Source: Lactobacillus sp. 0.1XD8-4 (GTDB taxonomy: Bacteria > Bacillota > Bacilli > Lactobacillales > Lactobacillaceae). From it: a stretch of 64,000 nt of DNA. The translations under genes were made by a program, and so were the position numbers. The stretch is taken from positions 23,738 through 87,737 of the forward strand of contig NZ_RDBR01000001.1 in the NCBI RefSeq assembly GCF_009663775.1. Direction: 5' to 3'. Positions 44,723-53,662 of the stretch are shown piece after piece (positions within the stretch are counted from its first letter, which is position 1; each line of letters begins with the position of its first letter). The notes below the pieces were generated by a model. It was not told the DNA's origin. It was given only the letters and a program-made list of their open reading frames with translations, and ran no database searches.

Positions 44723-45580
44723 ATGAATCCGAAAAAGTTAAAACAACTCAAAAAAAGGGTTAAAAAGGCCCATCAAGCGGTAAATGAGCCCGCCTACATT
44801 CAAGAATTAAACCAATATCGAGAACTCTTCGATAGTTTTCCCCCAATAAAATATCTGATTAATAATGTACTGGAAAGTGATCGTTTATTAAAAAACAGTC
44901 TTTTGCCGCAACCTCTTCCTCACTTATTGCTACCAGATAACATCCAAGATACTATTTTTAAACAAGTTAATGCCGAATTCCCACCAGGCGACCCGCGCGG
45001 AGATAAATTATGGAATAAATATAATGACGCATTACCTAAGCTCGATCAGTCATTACGCAATTTCCGTGATTATCTCGAAGACACGTACGGAATGTGGTCA
45101 TACGTTAATGCTCCTTTTGCCAAAGCGTTATCTGACTATCTTGCTAGCGCACCAATTCTTGAAATTATGGCTGGTAATGGTTATATTTCAAAGGGGCTCC
45201 GTAATAATAACGCCTCTCAAGAAATTTATACCACCGATAGTCAAGAATGGGTTAACGAAAACGAAACTGGCAAACATCCTGTTACTACGATTGAAAAATT
45301 AGATGCCTTAACCGCCATCAAAAAATATGGCAATAAGGTGAAGTACGTAATTATGTCATGGGCTCCTGATAAAGGAAATACAGATTGGGAAGTACTTCAA
45401 TTATTGCGTGAAAATTACCCTAATGTGCAATTGTTAGTAATTGGCGAAAAAGATGGCGCCACTAATTCAAAGAAGTTTTGGCAAGAAGCACATCTTAGTC
45501 AAGATGATGCCCTAAAAAAGGTTAATGCCAATCTACATTCATTTGATTTGATTGATGAACAAATTTATTTAGCGAAATAA
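44723..45580 (+). CDS. SAM-dependent methyltransferase-like protein
   Basis: A 285-residue soluble protein. The first half (residues 1-130) is unknown helical sequence; the second half carries a class I methyltransferase motif I, L-E-I-M-A-G-N-G-Y-I-S near residues 147-157, followed by Y-T-T-D near 170 as motif II acidic residue and V-I-M-S-W-A-P-D near 212, an N/D/S-P-P-Y-like post-motif. The substrate is not evident. It forms a two-gene unit with the XRE regulator and ends in a strong terminator. Not close in appearance to rRNA or DNA methyltransferases of restriction systems. Confidence 0.7.
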   Translation: MNPKKLKQLKKRVKKAHQAVNEPAYIQELNQYRELFDSFPPIKYLINNVLESDRLLKNSLLPQPLPHLLLPDNIQDTIFKQVNAEFPPGDPRGDKLWNKYNDALPKLDQSLRNFRDYLEDTYGMWSYVNAPFAKALSDYLASAPILEIMAGNGYISKGLRNNNASQEIYTTDSQEWVNENETGKHPVTTIEKLDALTAIKKYGNKVKYVIMSWAPDKGNTDWEVLQLLRENYPNVQLLVIGEKDGATNSKKFWQEAHLSQDDALKKVNANLHSFDLIDEQIYLAK

Positions 45581-45594
45581 TTATTTCCCATAAT

Positions 45595-45630
45595 AAAAAA
45601 GGATTCTTTAATTTAGAATCCTTTTTTATT
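45595..45630. terminator. Bidirectional terminator
   Basis: A perfect 13-bp stem AAAAAAGGATTCT (45595-45607) with its complement at 45615-45627. It serves the methyltransferase-like gene and the convergent hydroxyacid dehydrogenase unit. Confidence 0.9.
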
Positions 45631-45633
45631 ATA

Positions 45634-46635
45634 CTAGTTTACTTTAATAACATTTTTATTAGTACCCGTACGTAAAGTCTCAGCAAAGTTTTCAAAACTA
45701 ATTGAAATCATATCTTCTAAGGCAGGTTCTGTAAAAGATCCCATGTGCGGAGTTAATAATACTTTAGGATATAATCCTGCTAAAGCTCTCACATCTTTAT
45801 TTGGAATATCATCAAGAGAATTAAAATTATGATTCATTATCTTAGTCTCGTCAATGAAAACATCAGCCGCATAGCCACCAATTTCATTAGTTTCAAGAGC
45901 ACTTACTAATTCACTTGTATTTATTATTTCTCCTCTTGCAGTATTAACGAAAATAGCTGTGGATTTCATTTTCTTAAATGTTTCCTTATTGATCATATTT
46001 TCGTTAACACCTGGGAAATATGGAACATGGATAGAAACAATGTCACTTTCAGCTAATAAGGTATCCAATTCAACACATTCAGTAATTTGTTGAGCTTCAG
46101 CTGATGGATGCCTATCATACGAAAGAACTCTTGCCCCCATGCCTTTATATAATTTAGCTTCAGCTATTCCAATCTTCCCTACTCCAATTATTCCAACCGT
46201 TGAGCTATGAATTTCTTTACTAAACAATGTAGGAACAACCTTAAAATTACCATGCACACTATCATTGATTGCAATAGTAGTATGCCTAAATAATTGCATA
46301 CCTAACGTCATTGCTAATTCTGCGACTGCATACGGCGAGTAGTTTGGAACACGTGCAACTTGAATTCCTAACTTTTCTGCTGCTTCTAAATCAATATGAT
46401 TAAATCCCACAGTCCGGGTAAAAACATATTTAATTCCATAATTTGCAAATAATTCTAGATTTTTGGCATTTGCAAGGCAATTCCCGCGTACTAATACTGC
46501 ATCGCATCCTTTTGCCTCATTTCCATTTTGCTCATTTAAAAATGCTGGAATTAATTTCAATTCATAGTCGTATTTATTTAATTTATGGAAATATGGTTCT
46601 TCAATTGGACGGACTCCATAACATGCAATTTTCAT
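45634..46635 (-). CDS. D-2-hydroxyacid dehydrogenase
   Basis: A 333-residue NAD-dependent oxidoreductase. Rossmann motif G-V-G-K-I-G lies near residue 151; Arg in T-A-R-G-E near 234, Glu in V-F-I-D-E-T near 263 and His in T-P-H-M-G-S-F near 295 form the catalytic set. It resembles the D-LDH at 6740 but has a different substrate loop, so it may act on other 2-oxo/2-hydroxyacids such as D-2-hydroxyisocaproate or D-hydroxy acid imported by its neighbour. It lies 22 bases behind an AEC-type transporter and downstream of a GntR regulator. Base composition is slightly richer in A/T than the surroundings. Confidence 0.85.
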   Translation of the reverse strand: MKIACYGVRPIEEPYFHKLNKYDYELKLIPAFLNEQNGNEAKGCDAVLVRGNCLANAKNLELFANYGIKYVFTRTVGFNHIDLEAAEKLGIQVARVPNYSPYAVAELAMTLGMQLFRHTTIAINDSVHGNFKVVPTLFSKEIHSSTVGIIGVGKIGIAEAKLYKGMGARVLSYDRHPSAEAQQITECVELDTLLAESDIVSIHVPYFPGVNENMINKETFKKMKSTAIFVNTARGEIINTSELVSALETNEIGGYAADVFIDETKIMNHNFNSLDDIPNKDVRALAGLYPKVLLTPHMGSFTEPALEDMISISFENFAETLRTGTNKNVIKVN

Positions 46636-46657
46636 TATAAGTCTTCCCTTCTAATTT

Positions 46658-47731
46658 TTAATGAAAAATCCCAGCTGAGTTCAAGATTCCTAAAATAGCG
46701 ATCCAAATAGGCATCATAACAACGGCAGAAACTGTTGATAACAGCGAAGCGTTAGAAGTTAGAAGCGCTTCTCGATCATAGCTTATAGCGTAAGCAGCTA
46801 CTACTGTGGCAGTTGGTGTTGCCATCATAATAACAACGGTTGCAATTGCCACGTAGTTCATTGGCATAATATGAGTAACGTCTAAAATTAATAATAAAAT
46901 TAGATTTAATAGAGGAACTAGAATAACCTTATTAAATGAGTAGTACCAAGCAATCTTGTTTGATACTGCGTCTTTTAGTGAAATTGATCCCAAAGTACAT
47001 CCAATAGCTAACCATGCCAATGGAGAAGCAAGTGAAGCTAAGTAATTCAATGGCTTCCATAACCAAATTGCTGTTTGATCAATCCGATAAAAGGCAACTG
47101 TTGTCATTCCGCCGGCAGCAACTCCATTTTTCATTAACGGAACAGTAACTTGCGGCATAACACCTTGAATAATCCACAATATAAAACCAACAAGGGTTGC
47201 TATAACAATTGGGTTAAGAAACATTTTCTTGATGTTATCTTTTTCCATCTTTAATCCAGACATTTTAATATATGCGTATGAATAAAGGAAAATACGATAA
47301 CCAATATTAAAAATTGAACTATACAAAACACCTTTCGGACCATAGATAGCTCCTACAATTGGAATACCGAAAAAGGTTGTAGAACCAAAGGTAGTCAAAA
47401 TCCCCATTACTTCACGTTTATCCATGTCTTTTCGACTATAAAGCAATGGCGAAACAAAAATTAAAATGATGTAAATAATGAATCCCCATAAAAGAATTCC
47501 TAAACCTTGGTGCATAGATTCATCATCAATTGGCTGCATAAAAGAATTAAACGACAATGCAGCAATAGCTACGGCTAAAACTACTTTAGTTAAAACTTTT
47601 CCAAAGTTAGGACCAAAAGTACCCTTTTTCCGTAAATAAAAACCTAAGAGAATAATAAAAATAGTTGAAGTAATAGCACTAACAATACCTTGGTTAGTGA
47701 ATGTATTTACAATTGCATTACCAATATTCAT
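46658..47731 (-). CDS. AEC family (auxin efflux carrier-like) transporter
   Basis: A 357-residue membrane protein with about ten hydrophobic segments of the AEC family, which includes malate, lactate and organic-acid permeases of lactic acid bacteria (MleP type). The G-x-x-L-R-K-K-G near residue 27-33 and the later M-A-T-P-T-A-T-V near 305 are typical. It sits between a GntR/FCD regulator and a hydroxyacid dehydrogenase, so it probably moves the substrate or product of that enzyme. An inverted repeat upstream at 47820-47853 is a likely operator. Confidence 0.85.
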   Translation of the reverse strand: MNIGNAIVNTFTNQGIVSAITSTIFIILLGFYLRKKGTFGPNFGKVLTKVVLAVAIAALSFNSFMQPIDDESMHQGLGILLWGFIIYIILIFVSPLLYSRKDMDKREVMGILTTFGSTTFFGIPIVGAIYGPKGVLYSSIFNIGYRIFLYSYAYIKMSGLKMEKDNIKKMFLNPIVIATLVGFILWIIQGVMPQVTVPLMKNGVAAGGMTTVAFYRIDQTAIWLWKPLNYLASLASPLAWLAIGCTLGSISLKDAVSNKIAWYYSFNKVILVPLLNLILLLILDVTHIMPMNYVAIATVVIMMATPTATVVAAYAISYDREALLTSNASLLSTVSAVVMMPIWIAILGILNSAGIFH

Positions 47732-47819
47732 AAATAAACCCCTTCTTATTAAAAGAATAACAATTTCAAAAAAAATGGTATTACAACTAATAAAATAATT
47801 ATTTTATAGATGTTTAAAG

Positions 47820-47853
47820 CTTGTATACAAATAGTATATTACTAGCATACAAG
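47820..47853. promoter_or_regulatory. Candidate GntR/FCD operator upstream of the AEC transporter
   Basis: CTTGTAT (47820-47826) and ATACAAG (47847-47853) form an interrupted inverted repeat, and the left half is itself the 10-bp palindrome TTGTATACAA, a pattern typical of GntR/FCD regulators. It lies 90-120 bases before the transporter start and downstream of the regulator gene. Confidence 0.5.
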
Positions 47854-47946
47854 CAAAATTCAATAGTTTTATATAAATTAATTCAATTATTCACAATCGA
47901 ATATGCGCAAATACCTATGTAACAATTTTCACATTTAAAATTTCAC

Positions 47947-47981
47947 AAAAAAAAGAAGCATACTTTTTACATATGCCTCTA
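47947..47981 (-). terminator. Terminator of the gntR-like gene
   Basis: Stem AGAGGCATA/TATGCTTCT on the minus strand (47972-47980 with 47954-47962), followed by eight T. It overlaps the stop codon of the regulator and separates it from the transporter unit. Confidence 0.8.
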
Positions 47982-48608
47982 TTCATTCAAATAATTTAGA
48001 TATGATTTAACTGAATCATATACTTTTTGTAAATGATATGCTAAAGCTTTTTCTGCCTCATCTAAATTTCGTTTACGAATCCAATTTATAATTTCTTTAT
48101 GTTCTTCAATGGAATGGCCCATTCGATGTGGATTGTATGAACTAACATGACGTGTACGCGCAGTTTGCGCCTTCAAAATTTTCAAAAATTGTTTTAAGCG
48201 CCCATATCCTGCAATGTGCGTGATCAATCCATGGAATTCTGTATCAACTTCAAGGTAATCATCCCAATTTTTATGTTGGTATGCCTCCTCAAATTCCTTT
48301 TCTATTTCATTTAGTTTAAATTCTGGAATTAAATTAATGGTCTTTTTTAATGCATACGTCTCTAGTAAACTTCGTAACTCATAAACTTCTTGAACATCAC
48401 TAGCTGTCAAAGGCGTCACTACATTCTCTCGTCCACGCATTTCAACTAATCCATCAGCCACTAACTGTTTCATTGCCTCTCTAACTGGAGTTCTACTCAT
48501 ATTTAATTGATCAGTTATTTGATTCTCAGATATAACTTCATTAGGATGTAATCTATTTTGCACAATTTCTTTTCTTATAAAGTTATAAGCTTCTTCTTTT
48601 CGTGTCAT
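47979..48608 (-). CDS. GntR family regulator, FCD subfamily
   Basis: A 209-residue regulator with an N-terminal winged helix (about residues 1-70, with S-R-T-P-V-R-E-A-M-K-Q-L near 44-55) and an all-helical FCD ligand-binding domain (residues 75-205) that keeps the metal-binding His/Asp pattern (D-T-E-F-H near 125; H-I-A-G-Y near 137; H near 170). FCD proteins bind organic acids, which fits the transporter and dehydrogenase downstream. The ATG at 48608 with AAAAGGATGG is preferred over 48629. Whether it represses or activates is unknown. Confidence 0.85.
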   Translation of the reverse strand: MTRKEEAYNFIRKEIVQNRLHPNEVISENQITDQLNMSRTPVREAMKQLVADGLVEMRGRENVVTPLTASDVQEVYELRSLLETYALKKTINLIPEFKLNEIEKEFEEAYQHKNWDDYLEVDTEFHGLITHIAGYGRLKQFLKILKAQTARTRHVSSYNPHRMGHSIEEHKEIINWIRKRNLDEAEKALAYHLQKVYDSVKSYLNYLNE

Positions 48609-48721
48609 AGATACCATCCTTTTCAACAAATTAAATTTCTTCTTATATCATTATATAGCCTTTTAATTACCTCTTAAATACCTTTTTAAGCTAATTTAAC
48701 TGAGAAAAATAACCAATACTT

Positions 48722-49708
48722 TCAATCCATTTTTACGACAACTTTACCAATAACTTGATGATTCCTTACCATCTTTAACCCTTCAATAATTTGCTCAAAT
48801 GGCAACACATCAATCCCTAAAGCCTTAACTTCACCATTAGCAACAAGCTGAAGCATTTCCGCATTCATCCGTCCTAAGTCCATTTGTTGATATTGGTTGC
48901 CGCTTAGGTGCGCGCCACCAAGATTGACTACATCCATTCCTAATCCTTGAGCAAACATCGGCATGTCAGTAATTGATGGCACATCTACAATTGTCACTAA
49001 ACGGCCATTATAAGCCAAGCGTTGCAAATCTTTTTCCGCCTCACGTTTACCAACTGTATCAATAATTAAGTCAACACCTAAGCCATTGGTTAATTCCTTC
49101 AATCGTTGAGTAACATTTTCTGTTTGATAATCAATAATCACATCAGGCGCTAATTGTTCAACATATTTCCTTTTACTAGAGGAGACGGTCGTAAAAACCT
49201 TACAGCCATGTCTTTTAGCTAATTGAATTGCGATGCTTCCAACACCGCCAGCACCTGCATGAATAAGTACAGTTCGTACAGTAGCAAAATTAGCCTTGCG
49301 TTCAACCGCTTGGTATGCTGTCAATGCACCACAAAGAAAGCTGGCGGCCGTTGTGTATGTAACTGTTGCAGGAATTTCTGCAAGCTCATATGTTGGGACC
49401 GCAACATACTCAGCAAAACAGCCATTTTTTGTTAAATCACTATGTCCGGAGACCCGGTCTCCCACCTGCCACTTAGTTACATTCTTACCAAGACTAACAA
49501 TTTCGCCAGCAACATCTAATCCTAAAGTATGAGGATAGGTCCACGCATCCACACCGCTTTCAACGATCTTATAATCTACCGGATTAAGTCCTGCCGCATG
49601 AACCTTAACTAGCACTTCATCATCGTTTGGCTGCGGAACTGGAACATCACTGATTTTTAACTGCTCAATTGAACTATCTGTCGGTGTATCTACAACTAAT
49701 GCTTTCAT
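48722..49708 (-). CDS. NAD(P)-dependent zinc-less alcohol/quinone oxidoreductase (MDR family)
   Basis: A 328-residue medium-chain reductase. It keeps the G-A-G-G-V-G-S-I-A-I-Q-L-A nucleotide motif near residue 152 and V-K-V-H-A-A-G-L-N-P-V-D-Y-K near 33-46, but has no structural or catalytic zinc cysteines, matching the quinone oxidoreductase/enoyl-reductase branch. Substrate unknown. It is monocistronic in appearance, placed between the GntR regulator and an orphan PTS permease; a ribosome site AAGGAAGGC-like precedes its ATG. Confidence 0.87.
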   Translation of the reverse strand: MKALVVDTPTDSSIEQLKISDVPVPQPNDDEVLVKVHAAGLNPVDYKIVESGVDAWTYPHTLGLDVAGEIVSLGKNVTKWQVGDRVSGHSDLTKNGCFAEYVAVPTYELAEIPATVTYTTAASFLCGALTAYQAVERKANFATVRTVLIHAGAGGVGSIAIQLAKRHGCKVFTTVSSSKRKYVEQLAPDVIIDYQTENVTQRLKELTNGLGVDLIIDTVGKREAEKDLQRLAYNGRLVTIVDVPSITDMPMFAQGLGMDVVNLGGAHLSGNQYQQMDLGRMNAEMLQLVANGEVKALGIDVLPFEQIIEGLKMVRNHQVIGKVVVKMD

Positions 49709-49756
49709 AACAATGCGCCTTCCTTATTTTTTATAAGTTATATTATAGCACTTCTC

Positions 49757-51169
49757 CTACGCATTCTTCGCCGCCATCTTATTGAGGTACTGCCAAATTT
49801 GTGGACGATACTTGCGTAATCCAAATAATAGCACGAGATAAATAATAATCGCTAATGTAATCCACAGCGGATTTTCGGAAATGAAAGCAGCAAATACGAG
49901 GGCATTTAGCGGTCGGGCAACTAAGTTAAAACTAGTCACCATTACGACACCGGTTGGAATTGCAACACCATAATGAGCCACTGCTCCAGTATAAATTGGC
50001 CCTAGCCAACTAGCAGCGTATAATCCGAGACTAAACCACACGACACCTGTAGCAACAACCTTAAGAATATTTCCACGGGTAATTGCAACGATTGATTCAA
50101 CCATATACGGGATTGCAATCAAATCAACAACCGGTAATGTTTTATTTCCTGGCAAAATAAATGCCATTAAAACCATAATCGGAATAAGAATAATCCCCGA
50201 AATCAACGTTGCAGATTCCCCATAACCAACACCATCATCGACTGCTAAGAACCACCGTTTTTTATCATAACGATTATCTTGTTTAGCATGCGTCTTTTTC
50301 TTTTGCTGCTCATCAATTGCTGCGGATAACGGCGTAAATGCCTGTGCAAAGACCTTGGTAATCAACGGGAAAATCGCCATAACGGCTGCTAATTGCACCG
50401 CTACTTTTGTAATCTGGCCCCAAGCACGCATTGTCCCTAATGACGATAAATTACCGAGAATTCCCAAAATCAGCCCTAAGATCATCCCCATTGTAATCGG
50501 TTCGCCAAAAACACCGAGTTTCTTCTTAAAATCTTTCGGCGTCATTTTAACCTTATTAAATCCGAGTAAGTTCCAGAGCGGATCAAGTAAGATAGCAGGC
50601 ACAACTTGCTCAATATTATGAAGAGCATCAACAGTTGTATTCTCAATTCCGTAGTAGTTAGACCAACGATCAGCCTGAATTTCAGCTAATATCAAGGAAT
50701 AAAGCAACATAAAAAATTCAAGGCCTAATGATAACCAATAATTATGAGTAGCATAAAATGCTAATGTTCCCCAAATCATATAGCCAAAATTATTCCAAAT
50801 GTTAGAAGGGAGAAAGATTTTAGTTATCCCCAAAATAAAAAGCACCAGCTCAACTAACAAACCAAAAACAAAAAAGGTTAACCCCACCGTCGAGCCAAAA
50901 GCGGCCAATGAGCCCGCTTCCCACCCAATATCAACAACTGGTAATTTGATTCCAGTATTATTGACCATTTGACGGACAACTTTAGTAATAACTGGCGTAA
51001 ACTCAGAGATAATCCACGTAAATCCGGTAAGACCAACTCCAGCATAAAATGCGCTCATCATTGCTGTTCGCGGTTTTACCCGCAGTAATAGAGCAATCAC
51101 AAAAATAATTATTGGAACTACGACACTTGCCCCAAACGTATGAAAAATTTCATTAACACTATTAAGCAT
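49757..51169 (-). CDS. PTS galactitol-family (GatC/SgaT) transporter subunit IIC, orphan
   Basis: A 470-residue membrane permease of the galactitol/ascorbate-like PTS IIC family, with about ten hydrophobic segments; V-N-E-I-F-H-T-F-G-A-S-V-V-V-P near the start and the G-E-P-I-T-M-G motif near residue 230 are typical. No IIA or IIB gene and no dedicated kinase lies nearby, so it may depend on distant EII components or transport without phosphorylation. The start at 51169 follows AAGGAGA; a GTG at 51181 overlaps the ribosome site. Codon usage is unremarkable. Confidence 0.85.
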   Translation of the reverse strand: MLNSVNEIFHTFGASVVVPIIIFVIALLLRVKPRTAMMSAFYAGVGLTGFTWIISEFTPVITKVVRQMVNNTGIKLPVVDIGWEAGSLAAFGSTVGLTFFVFGLLVELVLFILGITKIFLPSNIWNNFGYMIWGTLAFYATHNYWLSLGLEFFMLLYSLILAEIQADRWSNYYGIENTTVDALHNIEQVVPAILLDPLWNLLGFNKVKMTPKDFKKKLGVFGEPITMGMILGLILGILGNLSSLGTMRAWGQITKVAVQLAAVMAIFPLITKVFAQAFTPLSAAIDEQQKKKTHAKQDNRYDKKRWFLAVDDGVGYGESATLISGIILIPIMVLMAFILPGNKTLPVVDLIAIPYMVESIVAITRGNILKVVATGVVWFSLGLYAASWLGPIYTGAVAHYGVAIPTGVVMVTSFNLVARPLNALVFAAFISENPLWITLAIIIYLVLLFGLRKYRPQIWQYLNKMAAKNA

Positions 51170-51338
51170 TCTCCTTGTCACCTCTCACTAAAAAGCATTA
51201 TCATTTACATTCTCGTCAAAGTAAGCGTTTTAATCAAGTTAAATGTTCTGCTGTTTTACTACTAGCAATCGAGAACCAAATTGATTACAATATGATGAGT
51301 TTGATTTTTTTTACATAATTAAGGAGGTTTTGTCTTTT

Positions 51339-52508
51339 ATGAAGTATCGTTTGCAGGCAATTCTTTTTGTATTTGTTGCCTTTATGCTCGGATGTAATGA
51401 ATATATGATTGTCGGCGTTTTACCAGACGTTGCTCATGATTATCATGATTCATTAGGACGATTAGGATTGCTTGTTACTGTGTTTGCTTTAGTCTATGCA
51501 ATTTTCACACCACTTATTACTTCCATGGCAAGTCGCTGGCGTCGTCATCATGTCTTATTAGTTCTTATGGTTATTTTCTTTATTGGCAACACTTGGACCG
51601 CAATGGCATCTGATTTTATTTCAATGCTATTATCACGAATTTTAACCGCTAGTGTTGCCGGAGCAATTATTTCAATGGTTTTAGTAATGGCCAGCTATGT
51701 TGCTCCACGCGAAAAACGAGCTAGTCTAGTTTCGTGGGTCTTTGCTGGTTTTAGTATTGCTTCGGTTATTGGAATTCCAATCGGCACCGTTATTAGCACC
51801 ACTCTGTCTTGGCATGATAGTTTTTGGATGATTTCAGTTATTACAATTATCGTCTTTATTGCCTTAATTTGGCTAGTTCCCCGAGATACGCCACAATTCA
51901 AGAGCACCCTTAGTAAACAATTTGTCCTCTTTAAGGACTCTCGGATTATTCTTGGTGTCTGCTTTATTGTTGCCGTCTGTGCGGCTGATTATACGGTCTA
52001 CACTTATATTCGTCCATTGATTACTAACGAGATGGGCTTTGACAATACTTGGCTGAACTGGCTCTTATTTGGAATGGGGATTTTCTTCATCATTGGTAAT
52101 AAATTCGGTGGCTATCTTGCTGATCGCGGTGGCATCCATCGGCTTAGCGGAATCTATGCAGCCATGACTGTTTTATTTCTTATCTTCGGCCCTGCCCTTC
52201 CATTCAAGTGGGGTGCAATTATCATTGTCGCCGTTCTTTGTGTGGCATTTTCTTGTTATGGTTCGTCTACCCAGTTAATGTTCCTTGACATTGCTGAAAA
52301 GCAGTATCCGCAATCACTTGATCTTGCTTCCTCATTAAATTCCATTTTTGCCAATATTGGTATTTCTTTAGGTTCATTCACTGCTTCGCAAGCTGTTACC
52401 TTTACGGCAATGAGTAATTTAGGATATGTTGGTGCTCTTTACGGACTCTTGGCCACCGTGCTTGTAATTATTCTTAGCCGCCGATATACCGGTATGCGCA
52501 ACTATTAA
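51339..52508 (+). CDS. MFS transporter, DHA1 multidrug/metabolite exporter type
   Basis: A 389-residue facilitator with 12 membrane segments. The N-terminal F-V-A-F-M-L-G-C-N-E-Y-M-I-V-G-V-L-P-D-V-A signature and the S-R-W-R-R-H loop belong to the AraJ/PbuE-like DHA1 group that exports sugars, purines or drugs. AAGGAGG lies seven bases before the ATG at 51339; a TTG at 51330 overlaps this site. A degenerate family A repeat begins 8 bases after the stop. Confidence 0.88.
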   Translation: MKYRLQAILFVFVAFMLGCNEYMIVGVLPDVAHDYHDSLGRLGLLVTVFALVYAIFTPLITSMASRWRRHHVLLVLMVIFFIGNTWTAMASDFISMLLSRILTASVAGAIISMVLVMASYVAPREKRASLVSWVFAGFSIASVIGIPIGTVISTTLSWHDSFWMISVITIIVFIALIWLVPRDTPQFKSTLSKQFVLFKDSRIILGVCFIVAVCAADYTVYTYIRPLITNEMGFDNTWLNWLLFGMGIFFIIGNKFGGYLADRGGIHRLSGIYAAMTVLFLIFGPALPFKWGAIIIVAVLCVAFSCYGSSTQLMFLDIAEKQYPQSLDLASSLNSIFANIGISLGSFTASQAVTFTAMSNLGYVGALYGLLATVLVIILSRRYTGMRNY

Positions 52509-52515
52509 AATATCA

Positions 52516-52620
52516 AGGAACTGTGATATGAGACCCTTATATAGTTGAATACTCTATAGCACAGTACATCAAGAGCTCTAGCGTTCGAAAAGGCCGGACA
52601 CTTGAGCCCTTTTTGTTTGC
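52516..52620. repeat. Family A repeat, copy 5 (degenerate)
   Basis: Left part GGAACTGTGATATGAGACCC then TTATATAGTTGAA and TAGCACAGTACA follow copies 1-3. The central hairpin is CTCTAGCGTTCG ... CGGACACTTGAG, altered by several substitutions, then CCCTTTTTG. The right half is missing. It begins 8 bases after the MFS stop. The rest of the gap to 52769 holds the region in front of the HTH-ABC gene with no clear promoter I can fix. Confidence 0.72.
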
Positions 52621-52769
52621 TTTACAGGATATCACACCCTATTTCCCGGGAAATATCACCGCAACTAACAGTAGCAAGTTGAGCATCCACTATTTGCTAG
52701 GCATTCTATTGACCTTTTTAATATCAGCAATAAAATTCTAAATATAGATTTTTACAAAGGAGCCTTACG

Positions 52770-53648
52770 ATGCAAGACACATTTCCCCAACAATTACTCA
52801 AACTACGTACTGAAAAACAATTATCGCAGACAGAGTTAGCTAGGCGACTTTATGTTTCCCGTCAAGCGGTTTCCAAATGGGAAAACGGTGATGCCGATCC
52901 TAGCATCGATAAACTTATTTTATTAGCACGGATTTTTAAAGTGTCTTTAGATTACCTAATTTTAGGAATTCCTAACCACAATAACCTTATTTTACAACTC
53001 AAACATGTCGCAATGAATTTTAATACTCCTGTCCTTAAAGACGTCAGCCTTAGTATCTTTAATAATGAACGAATTGCACTACTCGGTAGTAACGGTGCCG
53101 GTAAAACGACCTTAGTCAGGATTATCGAAAATGCTCTTACACCAACTAGCGGCACTATTGAGTGGCAAATCAATAAGAAGGATTTTCTTAATATTATGCC
53201 CCAAAATGACTTATTAATTCCTGCGCTAAAAGTCAAAGAGCAAGTTGCTTTGGCAGCTCGAATCAATAAGGTTCATAATCCAGAAAGAATCAACCGTCTC
53301 CTTGAACGTTTTAACCTCAAAGCTCAGCAAAACACTTTGGTTGCAAAACTCTCCGGTGGACAAAAGCGACGTCTTTCCCTAATTATCAGTACCCTTCGCC
53401 AATCAAAACTGTTAATTTTAGACGAACCAACAGTCGGGATGGATCTAGAATCAATTGATTACTTTTGGCAATTCATTGACCAAGTCACAGGAAGCATCAT
53501 GGTTATCACCCACGATTTTAATCAAATTGATAAGTTTTTCTCCCGCGTATTACTGCTTAAAGACGGCCAAATAAGGCATGATATATCTGTCAAAGAGATT
53601 CATCAGCATAATCAAACCATTGAACAATGGTATCGGCAAGTCAACTAA
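52770..53648 (+). CDS. Fusion: XRE helix-turn-helix + ABC transporter ATPase
   Basis: A 292-residue protein. Residues 5-62 are a Cro/C1-type helix-turn-helix (L-R-T-E-K-Q-L-S-Q-T-E-L-A-R-R-L, V-S-R-Q-A-V-S-K-W-E-N-G, ending I-F-K-V-S-L-D-Y-L-I). Residues 70-290 are a complete ABC ATPase: Walker A G-S-N-G-A-G-K-T-T near 109, signature L-S-G-G-Q-K-R-R near 193, Walker B L-L-I-L-D-E-P near 213, switch H in V-I-T-H-D near 246. The domains are joined by about 10 residues. A permease gene follows after 14 bases, so this is the ATPase of a drug- or peptide-type exporter that could sense its own state and regulate genes. No frameshift is needed; the fusion is in one frame. Confidence 0.9.
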   Translation: MQDTFPQQLLKLRTEKQLSQTELARRLYVSRQAVSKWENGDADPSIDKLILLARIFKVSLDYLILGIPNHNNLILQLKHVAMNFNTPVLKDVSLSIFNNERIALLGSNGAGKTTLVRIIENALTPTSGTIEWQINKKDFLNIMPQNDLLIPALKVKEQVALAARINKVHNPERINRLLERFNLKAQQNTLVAKLSGGQKRRLSLIISTLRQSKLLILDEPTVGMDLESIDYFWQFIDQVTGSIMVITHDFNQIDKFFSRVLLLKDGQIRHDISVKEIHQHNQTIEQWYRQVN

Positions 53649-53662
53649 TAGGAGTTTTTCAT

